This document shows, in pieces, positions 17,251-25,254 of a DNA stretch of 64,000 bases; positions within the stretch are counted from its first letter, which is position 1; each line of letters starts with the position of its first letter. The notes below the pieces were generated by a model. It was not told where the DNA came from. It searched no databases and was given only the letters and a program-made list of their open reading frames with translations. Both the position numbers and the translations under genes were made by a program. This DNA comes from Halobacteriovorax vibrionivorans (GTDB taxonomy: Bacteria > Bdellovibrionota > Bacteriovoracia > Bacteriovoracales > Bacteriovoracaceae): positions 806,001 through 870,000 of the forward strand of contig NZ_QDKL01000002.1 in the NCBI RefSeq assembly GCF_003346865.1. The letters are read 5' to 3'.

Positions 17251-17792
17251 TACTTTCTTGCCTTTTTTATTTTTAAGAGAATCTCTTTTTCAAGCGACTC
17301 CATAATCTCTTCTTCTTTTTCAGATATTTCGTGATCATATCCTAACAAATGTAGGAGTCCGTGACAAAATAAGTGAATAACCTCTTGCTCAAGACTTAAG
17401 TTAAATTCACGTGCTTGTTTCCTAGCGACATTGCGACTGATGATAATATCACCAAGCATAACAGGCCCAGGTAGAACGAAATCCGTACTGTCTGGTCTAA
17501 GGCTTTCATACATTGGAAACGACAAGACATCAGTGGTCTTGTCTTTGTTGCGATGCTCACTATTAATTTGACGCATTCTTTTATCGCCACAGAAGTGAAG
17601 ATCGACTTCTATTTCTTGATGAATCTTCTTATCTAAACAAGTATTCTTTGAGAAAAGGAAATTACTTAAGACTTTTAGTGAGTCCTGCATCATCTTTTCA
17701 CATGCTTCTAATCCCCATTTAGACCTAGCGTTATCTGTTAAGTGAATAACCAATTTTGATTTATCAATTTGAATGGTTTTAGTGTAGGCCAT
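17250..17792 (-). CDS. ybeY: Endoribonuclease YbeY (16S rRNA maturation)
   Basis: YbeY is a single-strand RNase for 16S rRNA 3'-end maturation and ribosome quality control. The metal site is intact: HGLLHLLGYDHE gives the H-x3-H-x5-H zinc motif near the C-terminus, and the preceding region (RNKDKTTDVLSFP) is the family hallmark. I chose the ATG at 17792 (MAYTKT), which has GGA nearby. An upstream in-frame ATG at 17810 adds six residues but lacks a clear ribosome site. Its stop overlaps the prfB start, so the two translation-quality genes are coupled. Confidence 0.93.
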   Translation of the reverse strand: MAYTKTIQIDKSKLVIHLTDNARSKWGLEACEKMMQDSLKVLSNFLFSKNTCLDKKIHQEIEVDLHFCGDKRMRQINSEHRNKDKTTDVLSFPMYESLRPDSTDFVLPGPVMLGDIIISRNVARKQAREFNLSLEQEVIHLFCHGLLHLLGYDHEISEKEEEIMESLEKEILLKIKKARK

Positions 17793-17857
17793 TATTTCCA
17801 ATCTCTTCATTCTGGGTGTAATATTCAGTTATTAGATTATATTACCAAGGCTAGATT

Positions 17858-18664
17858 ATGTCACTAAGCGAAATGGAAAGATTAAAAGAGGTTGTGGCCA
17901 AATTAAGAGATCCTAAAGATGGATGTCCATGGGATTTGGAACAAACTCATAAGTCACTTCTTAAATATTTAATGGAAGAATCTTACGAATACATGCACGC
18001 CGTGGAAGATGGTGACTATAGAAAAATGGAAGACGAGTTAGGTGATGTTCTCCTACAAGTCGTGCTCCACTCTCAACTAGCTAGTGAAGAAGGAAAATTT
18101 AATCTTAATTCTGTTGCTAAAACTATTGCTGATAAAATGGTAAGACGCCATCCTCATGTCTTTACGAATAATAAGGCCCGCGATATTAAAGAAATCAAAG
18201 ACAATTGGGAGGCCATCAAGAAAGCTGAGAAGGCCCAAGAAGAAAGTCTAAAGAAGTATGAAATATGCGATGAGCTTCTATCTTTTCCGGCCCTGACAAG
18301 CTCAGCAAAGATTGGAAAGAAGACAAGTAAAATAAACTTTGACTGGGAAGAATACTCTCAGGTTATGTATAAAGTGGAAGAAGAGTGGCAAGAGCTTAAA
18401 GAAGAGTTAACTCCAGGACGCGACTTAAATAAGGCACGTGTTCAAGAAGAGATGGGTGATTTACTTTTTTCAGTTGCTCAGTTAGCACGACACCTGGATC
18501 TTGATCCAGAAATGACTCTTAGAGAGGCCAACCTTAAGTTCAAAAGAAGATTTAATCAATTAGAAGATATTGCAAGACAAGAAGGTATTGCGATTCGAGA
18601 AAGTTCACAAGAAGAACTAGAAGGACTTTGGTCTCGTGTAAAAGAGATTGAAAAAAATAAATAA
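17858..18664 (+). CDS. mazG: Nucleoside triphosphate pyrophosphohydrolase MazG
   Basis: MazG hydrolyses NTPs and dNTPs to the monophosphates and PPi, cleaning damaged nucleotides and modulating (p)ppGpp-type stress. The 268-residue protein has two MazG domains. The first begins LRDPKDGCPWDLEQTH, with the metal-binding EEsyE...ELGDVLLQVV acids at about residues 40-70. The second (about 165-235) has EEWQELKEEL and EEMGDLLFSVAQLAR. Length matches E. coli MazG (263). It is divergent from ybeY-prfB and overlaps or abuts coaE. Confidence 0.95.
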   Translation: MSLSEMERLKEVVAKLRDPKDGCPWDLEQTHKSLLKYLMEESYEYMHAVEDGDYRKMEDELGDVLLQVVLHSQLASEEGKFNLNSVAKTIADKMVRRHPHVFTNNKARDIKEIKDNWEAIKKAEKAQEESLKKYEICDELLSFPALTSSAKIGKKTSKINFDWEEYSQVMYKVEEEWQELKEELTPGRDLNKARVQEEMGDLLFSVAQLARHLDLDPEMTLREANLKFKRRFNQLEDIARQEGIAIRESSQEELEGLWSRVKEIEKNK

Positions 18665-18665
18665 T

Positions 18666-19313
18666 ATGAAATCATCCATTAAATTAAAAAAGAAATATAT
18701 TTCTCTTAAAAAAGACAAGCGTCTTTACGAAATGCCATGCCCAATTGTTGGTCTTACAGGTGGAATTGCCACAGGAAAGTCAACAGTCTCAAAAATTTTA
18801 AAAGAAAAAAACTTCCCTATTATTGATGCGGATGCATTGGTTAAAGAAGTCTACAAATCTAAAGAGTCTATAGAGCATTTAAAAAAGTATTATTCACAAG
18901 TAATTAACGATGAGGATGAAATTAATTTCAAACTCCTTCGAGAATACTTCTTTCAAGATATTCAAATTCAAAACGATATCGAAAGTTTAATCTATCGCCA
19001 ACTACCTGAGATATTTCTCAATGCATATAAAGACCTTGGTTCTCCAAAGGTTATAATCTACGACGTTCCTCTTTTATTTGAAAAAAACCTTGCACCATTT
19101 ATTGATTTCAAAGTCGTGGTGTATTGCCCAAGAGCAAAACAAGTAGAGCGTTTAATGGCACGTGATGGAATCGAAAAGGACCTTGCCTGTAAGATCCTTT
19201 CTAAACAGATCAATATTGAAGAGAAGGCCAAACTTGCTGACTATGTCATTAATAACTCTGGCAGCGCTGAGGATCTTAATTTAAAACAATTCTTAGATCA
19301 TTTTGACTTTTAG
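18666..19313 (+). CDS. coaE: Dephospho-CoA kinase
   Basis: CoaE phosphorylates the 3'-OH of dephospho-CoA, the last step of coenzyme A synthesis. The P-loop GLTGGIATGKST is intact, followed by IIDADALVKEVY and the YDVPLLFE motif with the Arg-rich lid (MARDG). Compared with the usual 200 residues there is an N-terminal extension of about 22 basic residues. Three in-frame ATGs are possible: 18648 (overlapping mazG), 18666 (TAATATG junction) and 18732 (MPCPIVG, giving normal family length). No ribosome site decides between them; I give the middle one. A weak hairpin overlaps the stop codon (19308-19329). Confidence 0.92.
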   Translation: MKSSIKLKKKYISLKKDKRLYEMPCPIVGLTGGIATGKSTVSKILKEKNFPIIDADALVKEVYKSKESIEHLKKYYSQVINDEDEINFKLLREYFFQDIQIQNDIESLIYRQLPEIFLNAYKDLGSPKVIIYDVPLLFEKNLAPFIDFKVVVYCPRAKQVERLMARDGIEKDLACKILSKQINIEEKAKLADYVINNSGSAEDLNLKQFLDHFDF

Positions 19314-19329
19314 GTACGCGGTCCTAAAA
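19308..19329 (+). terminator. Weak hairpin over the coaE stop codon
   Basis: TTTTAGG pairs with CCTAAAA around an 8-base loop, but no T-run follows on the plus strand, so it is at best a weak or factor-dependent end. Confidence 0.3.
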
Positions 19330-19343
19330 TTAGTTTGGGTTGG

Positions 19344-19518
19344 ACTAACTTTAGCTTCGCTAAAGTGTCGCTTTTTTTTGCGACTGCTTTCCCATTGCTC
19401 CTGAGGCAACAAAGCCGGGCTTGAACCCGGCTTGTTGAATATTATTTTCTAGCTAAAGATATGGGGAGCGAGCACCGCAAACAATAGACTGGCCTGAGCC
19501 AGTCAATTTTGCGGTTGC
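19344..19518 (-). ncRNA. Structured 3' element, copy B (stop-codon-linked RNA motif)
   Basis: On the minus strand, three bases after the stop codon of the 766-residue gene, helix P1 (19508-19515 with 19474-19481, 8 bp) encloses hairpin P2 (19498-19504 with 19487-19493). The ATT/TATTG internal loop is the same as in copy A. Then follow GCTCCCCAT, a long hairpin P3 (19407-19437, CAACAAGCCGGG/CCCGGCTTTGTTG), the box CCTCAGGAGCAATGGGAAAG, a small stem P4 (GTCGC/GCGAC, 19367-19384) and P5 (19348-19366). Helix sequences differ from copy A while pairing is kept. No terminator T-run follows; transcription would run into the coaE 3' end. Confidence 0.65.
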
Positions 19519-21819
19519 TTAAATAATAGGGTGACTGTCAGCAACAGTATTTTCAATTTCACCATTTTGAGTTCTTAAGTTTTGGAAACTTCCATAAAGT
19601 CCTCTAAGTGATGAAATTAATTCTTCATCTTCTTCTTGAGCGAAACGAGATAATTGTTGCGTTTGCGTTGAAACTTCATTCATTTCGCCTCTGATTGTTT
19701 TAAATGTCTCTTTAATTGCTCCAACATCAGGAACTTCTTTACTATCCATAATAATCTGAACCTTAGAAAGACCAACATCTAATTGAGTTGATACCTTTGA
19801 GAAGTTTCCTAGAGTTGAATTAAAGTCCCTAAGCTCACCTGCAAATTTTTCAATTGTAGCATCTGTCGCTACACCTCTTTGAATTTGATCAACGATTTGA
19901 GAACTTCGTGCTCTAAAGAGTTCAACTTGTGACTTAAGTGACTTAAATTGATCACGAGATTTAACAAGGCCAGCAAAGGCAGCCTTATTTTCATTTATAA
20001 TTTCAACAATCTCACTTGAACGAGTCGCTAATTCAATCTCTTCATTGAAAAGACGATTACTCATCTCTACCATGTAACGATTCATTTCTTCAAACTTAGC
20101 TCTCATCTCAACTACTGATACAATCTTATCCTTAGCAGATTTGAACTTATTAATCGCTTCTTTTTGTAAGTCCTTTTGACCTTCAAAAATAATTCTTACA
20201 TCATCGATTATCTTATATTGTTCAAATAAGTTATTTTCAAGAAGCTCTACCTCTTTTAAGAAAGATGCTTTTTGACTTAAGAAGTGATCGTTAACTTTTG
20301 TGAATTTATTATATACATTATCAATACCAGCAGCAGAGAAGTCTTGTTTTAACTTTTCTTTTAACTCACCTGAGAAGCTAGCTTCAACTAAAGCATCAAG
20401 AGACTTACACACCGGTGAGACGACTGATTTCATTTGATTTGTTAAAGTCTCTTCTAAACTTCTTAATGGATAGAAGATAACCATAATTCTTTTTTGATCT
20501 GCATATTCAACTGGTGAAACATACATTTCAAAAGGAGCAGCTTCTTTATCATTTTCTGTTTTTACCTGAATTTGATAAATTCCAGCAATACCATCTCTTA
20601 CAGCACTAATAACAGGATCGTTTTCACCGAGGTTTGTAAATGTGCTTAGATAGTCCCAAGTAATACTGTGATCATTTTTAGTATTATCAATACTCCAATG
20701 CTCATAAAATAATGAGTTTGCCCAAACAGCATTTAAGTTTGAATCAAGTAATAAAGAAGAAAATGGCATTGCGTCTTGAAAGATTGATCCAAAACTCATT
20801 CTCTTATGAATATAACCACGATACTTTTCAATTTCTTCTTTAAATAAATGAGACCATTCCCCTTCTAATTTTGCACTGACTGGAATAACTCCATCTTTAA
20901 TAAGATCTAGAGAAGTTTTTTCTAAGATCTTTGATGCCCTTCTTTCAGTGTAGGCAACCATAAATATTCCACCTGCAAATACGAGAGTAAGGATACCAAC
21001 GATTGCAATTAGGCCATATAGCGTAGTTTTAGAAGCTTCATTTAATTCAATTTTTTGGTAAGTAAGTTTTGGACCAAATTTCTCACTCCAAATCTTATAT
21101 GATTCATTTGTTGAGTTCCAAATTGATCCAAAGTCTCTAAGAGAATCTAGTGATCTTTTTAAGAGATTTAATTCTGTTTTTAATGTCCCAAGTCGGATAA
21201 CAATCAAGTTCTTATCTTCATCAGATAATACCGATCTCATTGTTACTCTTTCCATATAATTAACATCTGATGAAATCGACTGATGTAATTTCTTTAAATT
21301 TGAATATGTATAAAAGTTAGAACTCTTTGTTGTGCCTACTGAGATTTTTGTTTTAATCTTTGTTGAAACTCTTGTTAATGTACGCCATTGATTGTGGACG
21401 ACAAAGTTTTGAAAACCAATCACCTTTGTTCTTAAAACATTAATCAATGTCGACTTATTTGCAGAAGCTGTAATATCATTTAACTTCTTTTTCAAATTAG
21501 AGAAGTTCTCATTCAAAGCTTCATATTCTTCAATATTAGCAATATTATTTAATTCATTTACACCCGCTTCAAATCTTTCAAATTCTGAGATCGCTTCTTT
21601 CGTACGATCAACTCGAACAAGCTCTTTAATACTTGTTAGGGCATTTGAATTTTTAACTTCATCAAATTTTGAAGTCGATTCATAGATCATCGTCATTCTT
21701 TCAAAATTAGCAGGTCCTTTTTTCCAAAAGGTCCATACACCAGCGGATATAAGAGCTGTCGTTAGAATAAGAGAAACTGAGAAATAGATGTACAACGGCT
21801 TGCTGAAACGAAGCTTCAT
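19519..21819 (-). CDS. Membrane-anchored PAS/coiled-coil protein, chemoreceptor-like
   Basis: A 766-residue protein of unknown function. A transmembrane helix near 11-30 and another near 276-298 bracket a helical, presumably periplasmic sensor region of about 240 residues. A cytoplasmic juxtamembrane segment and a PAS-like domain (about 340-450, FQDAMPFSSLLLDSNLNAVWAN) come next, then about 300 residues of heptad-rich coiled coil. The layout resembles a methyl-accepting chemotaxis protein or a structural sensor, but I cannot see the conserved MCP hairpin tip. It lies downstream of fliA behind a terminator, with its own upstream gap, so it may belong to the flagellar or chemotaxis regulon. Its stop codon adjoins structured element B. 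Confidence 0.75.
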   Translation of the reverse strand: MKLRFSKPLYIYFSVSLILTTALISAGVWTFWKKGPANFERMTMIYESTSKFDEVKNSNALTSIKELVRVDRTKEAISEFERFEAGVNELNNIANIEEYEALNENFSNLKKKLNDITASANKSTLINVLRTKVIGFQNFVVHNQWRTLTRVSTKIKTKISVGTTKSSNFYTYSNLKKLHQSISSDVNYMERVTMRSVLSDEDKNLIVIRLGTLKTELNLLKRSLDSLRDFGSIWNSTNESYKIWSEKFGPKLTYQKIELNEASKTTLYGLIAIVGILTLVFAGGIFMVAYTERRASKILEKTSLDLIKDGVIPVSAKLEGEWSHLFKEEIEKYRGYIHKRMSFGSIFQDAMPFSSLLLDSNLNAVWANSLFYEHWSIDNTKNDHSITWDYLSTFTNLGENDPVISAVRDGIAGIYQIQVKTENDKEAAPFEMYVSPVEYADQKRIMVIFYPLRSLEETLTNQMKSVVSPVCKSLDALVEASFSGELKEKLKQDFSAAGIDNVYNKFTKVNDHFLSQKASFLKEVELLENNLFEQYKIIDDVRIIFEGQKDLQKEAINKFKSAKDKIVSVVEMRAKFEEMNRYMVEMSNRLFNEEIELATRSSEIVEIINENKAAFAGLVKSRDQFKSLKSQVELFRARSSQIVDQIQRGVATDATIEKFAGELRDFNSTLGNFSKVSTQLDVGLSKVQIIMDSKEVPDVGAIKETFKTIRGEMNEVSTQTQQLSRFAQEEDEELISSLRGLYGSFQNLRTQNGEIENTVADSHPII

Positions 21820-21962
21820 ATTATTTATCTCCTAAATGGCGGCTAGGGAAAATCACTTCCATATGTTAACGGTCCTTCACTTCCTGTGAACGTAAGAATT
21901 TCTACATCTATTATGCTATTTTTTGCCGGGTTTTTAAAGGGTTAATTCATTTAATTTATAGG

Positions 21963-21991
21963 AAAAAAAAGGCCCTCTTTCAAAGAGGGCC
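21963..21991 (-). terminator. Intrinsic terminator after fliA
   Basis: The 21-base palindrome GGCCCTCTTT-C-AAAGAGGGCC (21971-21991) is followed on the minus strand by eight T residues. It ends the flagellar operon 27 bases past the fliA stop. Confidence 0.9.
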
Positions 21992-22017
21992 TGATTATTT
22001 TGATCTGTTATTTTTTA

Positions 22018-22803
22018 TTAGCTTACTAGTTCCTCATAACCTTCAAACATATTTTGTAGCTTAGCTTTAAGCTTCATTACAGCTTGTGTATGAAGTTGTG
22101 ATACACGTGATTCCGTTACATCTAATACCTGACCAATCTCTTTAAGATTTAGATCTTCATAATAATACAGTGATAGTACTAGTCTTTGTTTCTCAGGTAA
22201 TTGCTCAATACCCTCTTTAATTTTATCTCTAAAGTTTTTGTTAGAAACAGCAGTAAAAGGATTCATTGATTTACTGTCTTCATTTAAACCGGCCATTGCT
22301 CTCTTATCATTGCGATTAAAAGTTGCCGAGTCATCAATATTTAAGATTGAAACTGATTTTGCTTTATTTAGCATTTCATGGAACTCTTCTTTACTACATT
22401 CAAGTTCCTTACACATTTCATCATCAGTAGCAGGACGACCTAATTCTGATTCAAGCTTCTGATAAGCACGATCAATAGTCTTTGCCTTCTCTCTTACTGA
22501 ACGAGGTACCCAGTCCTGTGAACGTAATTCATCAAGGATAGCTCCTCTTATTCTAAACTCTGCATATGTTTTAAATTTATTATCACGAGTTGGATCGAAT
22601 TTCTCGATTGCATCCATTAGCCCGATAACTCCACATGAAATAAGATCATCTAATTCGATATTAGATGGAAGACGTGAAGCAATTTTCTGTGCGATATATT
22701 TAATTAGTGGTGCATATTCCACAACGATTTCATCTTTTACTTTTGGATCTACTGTTGAGCGGTAGTCTTTTAAATTCTTTAATTTTTTGGCCAACGATGA
22801 CAT
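22018..22803 (-). CDS. fliA: Flagellar sigma factor FliA (sigma-28)
   Basis: A 261-residue sigma-70-family factor of the FliA/WhiG group, directing RNA polymerase to late flagellar and chemotaxis promoters. Region 2 contains [20 protein letters not shown] and [18 protein letters not shown]; region 3 starts with [13 protein letters not shown]; region 4 ends with [34 protein letters not shown]. I start at ATG 22803 because AAGGAG lies eight bases before it; an in-frame GTG at 22812 overlaps that ribosome site. It is the last gene of the flagellar block, just after flhG. Confidence 0.95.
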   Translation of the reverse strand: [261 protein letters not shown]

Positions 22804-22819
22804 CTCTCTCACTCCTTGA

Positions 22820-23728
22820 TTAGGCTAACTGTTGTGGACTAGTTCCGGACTCACTAAATCCATTTAGGATTACCGGTGTAATACGACTATCGTCCTCGTC
22901 GGAAAATTTATTAATGATCTTTGTGTAATATTTTGAAAGGGAATTCTTTTCCGTTTTCAAAAGTGCATGATCAAATTTATCAGATGGAATTTCGATATTT
23001 TTAACCCCACCTAAAACACTCAAGTTTGCCTGCATAAAGCTTGAAACAGTATCAACGAGCGAACGTACAACTTTATTGTATTGTTGATTCGATTCTACTT
23101 TGTTTACGATTAAATGGTTGTCTTTGATATTGTATTTTTGATTTAGAATTTTAATTAGTGCGTATGTATCTGTGATTGATGAACGATCTGGATTTACAAC
23201 CATAAATCGATAATCAGAATAGGCTTGAAGATTGATCGTCTCCCTATTCACACCAGCTGGACAATCAAGAATAATATGATCGTATTCAGTACGATGTTCA
23301 GCAATAATATCGATAATGAATTTATCGTGAGAGAAAGATTTCTCAAAGAGATCGCTATTACCATTACATCCACTTAGAAGATCTATATTACCTAATTTAT
23401 AGACACATTCTTCAAATGGCTTCTCATTAGAAATAAGGGAGTAAAAGTTGTCATTTAAAGGAAGCCCTAGCTTAACTGCCGTGTTAGAAAGATTGTAGTC
23501 ACAATCGATCAAAAGAACACGTTTTCCTTTAGAGCTTAATTCATTGGCCAACATCAAAGCTGTCGTTGTTTTACCAACTCCACCTTTTCCTGAACCAACA
23601 GCTATAATTTCGCAATCGTCACTGATTAAATTAAGAGATTCTTTTACGTTAAGATCTTCTAGATTAGAGATCTCATCGCTGTCACTTCTATGTGACATCA
23701 ACCAAGTTGAAAGATCGTTTCTGGACAT
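22820..23728 (-). CDS. flhG: Flagellar number regulator FlhG (MinD/ParA-like ATPase)
   Basis: FlhG (FleN, YlxH) is a MinD-like ATPase that limits flagellar number, usually by acting on FlhF. The 302-residue protein has an N-terminal linker of about 38 residues. The deviant Walker A with the signature lysine follows (VGSGKGGVGKTT, about 41-52), then the LLIDCDYNLSN switch (about 71) and LDCPAGV (about 153). The start has AGGAG five bases upstream. It lies between flhF and fliA, the standard order. The ATPase motifs are complete, in contrast to the degenerate partner FlhF. Confidence 0.93.
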   Translation of the reverse strand: MSRNDLSTWLMSHRSDSDEISNLEDLNVKESLNLISDDCEIIAVGSGKGGVGKTTTALMLANELSSKGKRVLLIDCDYNLSNTAVKLGLPLNDNFYSLISNEKPFEECVYKLGNIDLLSGCNGNSDLFEKSFSHDKFIIDIIAEHRTEYDHIILDCPAGVNRETINLQAYSDYRFMVVNPDRSSITDTYALIKILNQKYNIKDNHLIVNKVESNQQYNKVVRSLVDTVSSFMQANLSVLGGVKNIEIPSDKFDHALLKTEKNSLSKYYTKIINKFSDEDDSRITPVILNGFSESGTSPQQLA

Positions 23729-23777
23729 CCTGTCTCCTAAACAAAACTTAAAATTTAAATATAAAAAATAAAATCAG

Positions 23778-25253
23778 CTACAGTTTAAATATTCCTGCCA
23801 AAATCCTTTCGGCAGTTGCAGCTTCGAGGTCATCTGGAACAATCTCACCTGTTCCAAAAAACTTATATGGTAGCGAATTAAAATCAATTGCTAAATTAAA
23901 GAGTGATCCATAATTTAAACACTGATCTAAATGCGTCACCACGAGACCGTTAGCAATATTTGCATAACGATTAAGTACTTTTCTATTATACAACTCTGTG
24001 TTGATTCCCGAAAGACAGATTAAAACTTCCACATTTTCAAATGAACGTCTTAGGCCATCTACGAACTTCTTGATTTCATTGATTTCTTGATTTGTTGCCT
24101 TGTAGTCGATAAAAACATTTTTCTTGGTTTCTATTGATTTTCTTGTTTGCGCAACGATCTCAGAAATTGTTTCACACACATTTGATTCAACATTAAAAAA
24201 CTTCTCAGAGAAAGAAGTATTGTCTTTATATCCAACTTTTCCCTTATTTCTAATAATCACTGAATCATCTTTAAGAGCAGAAAGCTTCGTTAACATCGAG
24301 CTCTGTCCACAAGTAGCATCAGAGATTAATACTGTAACAGTCTTTGAAGCTTCGTTATCGACTGAAGAAAAAAGTGGCATTGCCGTCTTTACTTCCCCCA
24401 TCATCTCTTTAAGAGCAAATTCGAAAACTGTATCTGGATTTTCTTTATCATCATCAGAAAGATCAAAGTTTGCTTTGCGAACAATTTTTTGAATATATCT
24501 TTCTTCAATATCTAGACTTCTAAAAATTGTCACCATTTCCTTAACACCAAGTGCTTGCGGCTTAGTCATTCCCTGTACACTTTGTGTTAATTCATAAATC
24601 TTTTTTTCAAGATCATCGATTTTATTTCTTTGTGAATCAATTAAATGATTTACTTCTTCATTATTAATTGATGGTGTAGATGGACCAGTTACATAATTGT
24701 CTTGCATTGCTGGTCTAGCTTGAGCAACCTTTGGCTCCTCAACTTCAATCTCATCATCAAGAGAGAAATCTCCATTTAAAAAATCATTGAAGTTTTCAGA
24801 GTCTGCATTAGCTGTTGCTTTCTTAACTTCTTCTCTATCAATAGAGCTTAAGAAATCATCAAGTCCTGATGCAGAATTTGAAGTCGATTTTTCTTCAAGA
24901 GAGTTAACACTTTTGTTTAAGCCAAGGCTTCCATAACCGGCCATTGGATTTTCATTAGTGCCTTGATTTTGTTTATGTTGATCATGTGAATTTATCATAT
25001 TTGCTATATAAGATGAGTTATTTTGATAAAAAGAATCTTTTTGTTCAGGATTTAAAACGCTATCAACTTGAGCTTTTTTCGTGTAGTTCTTCTCAGAGAT
25101 TGCAGCAGTGATCTCAATTTTTTTCTTTTTGAAAGCACCCTTTATTCCCTTATTCGTCTGTGTTTTAAGAATAATTGCATCAGGTCCTAGCTCGGCCTTA
25201 ATATTTGCTAATGCCTCATCTAAAGAATCTGCTTCAAATTTCCTAACGTACAT
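23778..25253 (-). CDS. flhF: Flagellar placement protein FlhF, with degenerate GTPase motifs
   Basis: FlhF is an SRP-type GTPase that places flagella at the pole. The N-terminal signature is unmistakable (MYVRKFEADSLDEALANIKAELGPDAIILKT), followed by a low-complexity acidic linker (about 55-230) and the NG domain. The expected P-loop GPTGVGKTT is replaced by SDATCGQSS (about residue 324), losing the first Gly and the catalytic Lys. The DTAGR motif reads DYKAT and the TKLD motif reads THLD. The C-terminal VPDDLEAATAERI is normal. The fold seems kept, but GTP binding looks impaired. Position between flhA and flhG confirms identity. A sequencing error would not explain so many dispersed changes. 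Confidence 0.92.
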   Translation of the reverse strand: MYVRKFEADSLDEALANIKAELGPDAIILKTQTNKGIKGAFKKKKIEITAAISEKNYTKKAQVDSVLNPEQKDSFYQNNSSYIANMINSHDQHKQNQGTNENPMAGYGSLGLNKSVNSLEEKSTSNSASGLDDFLSSIDREEVKKATANADSENFNDFLNGDFSLDDEIEVEEPKVAQARPAMQDNYVTGPSTPSINNEEVNHLIDSQRNKIDDLEKKIYELTQSVQGMTKPQALGVKEMVTIFRSLDIEERYIQKIVRKANFDLSDDDKENPDTVFEFALKEMMGEVKTAMPLFSSVDNEASKTVTVLISDATCGQSSMLTKLSALKDDSVIIRNKGKVGYKDNTSFSEKFFNVESNVCETISEIVAQTRKSIETKKNVFIDYKATNQEINEIKKFVDGLRRSFENVEVLICLSGINTELYNRKVLNRYANIANGLVVTHLDQCLNYGSLFNLAIDFNSLPYKFFGTGEIVPDDLEAATAERILAGIFKL

Positions 25254-25254
25254 C

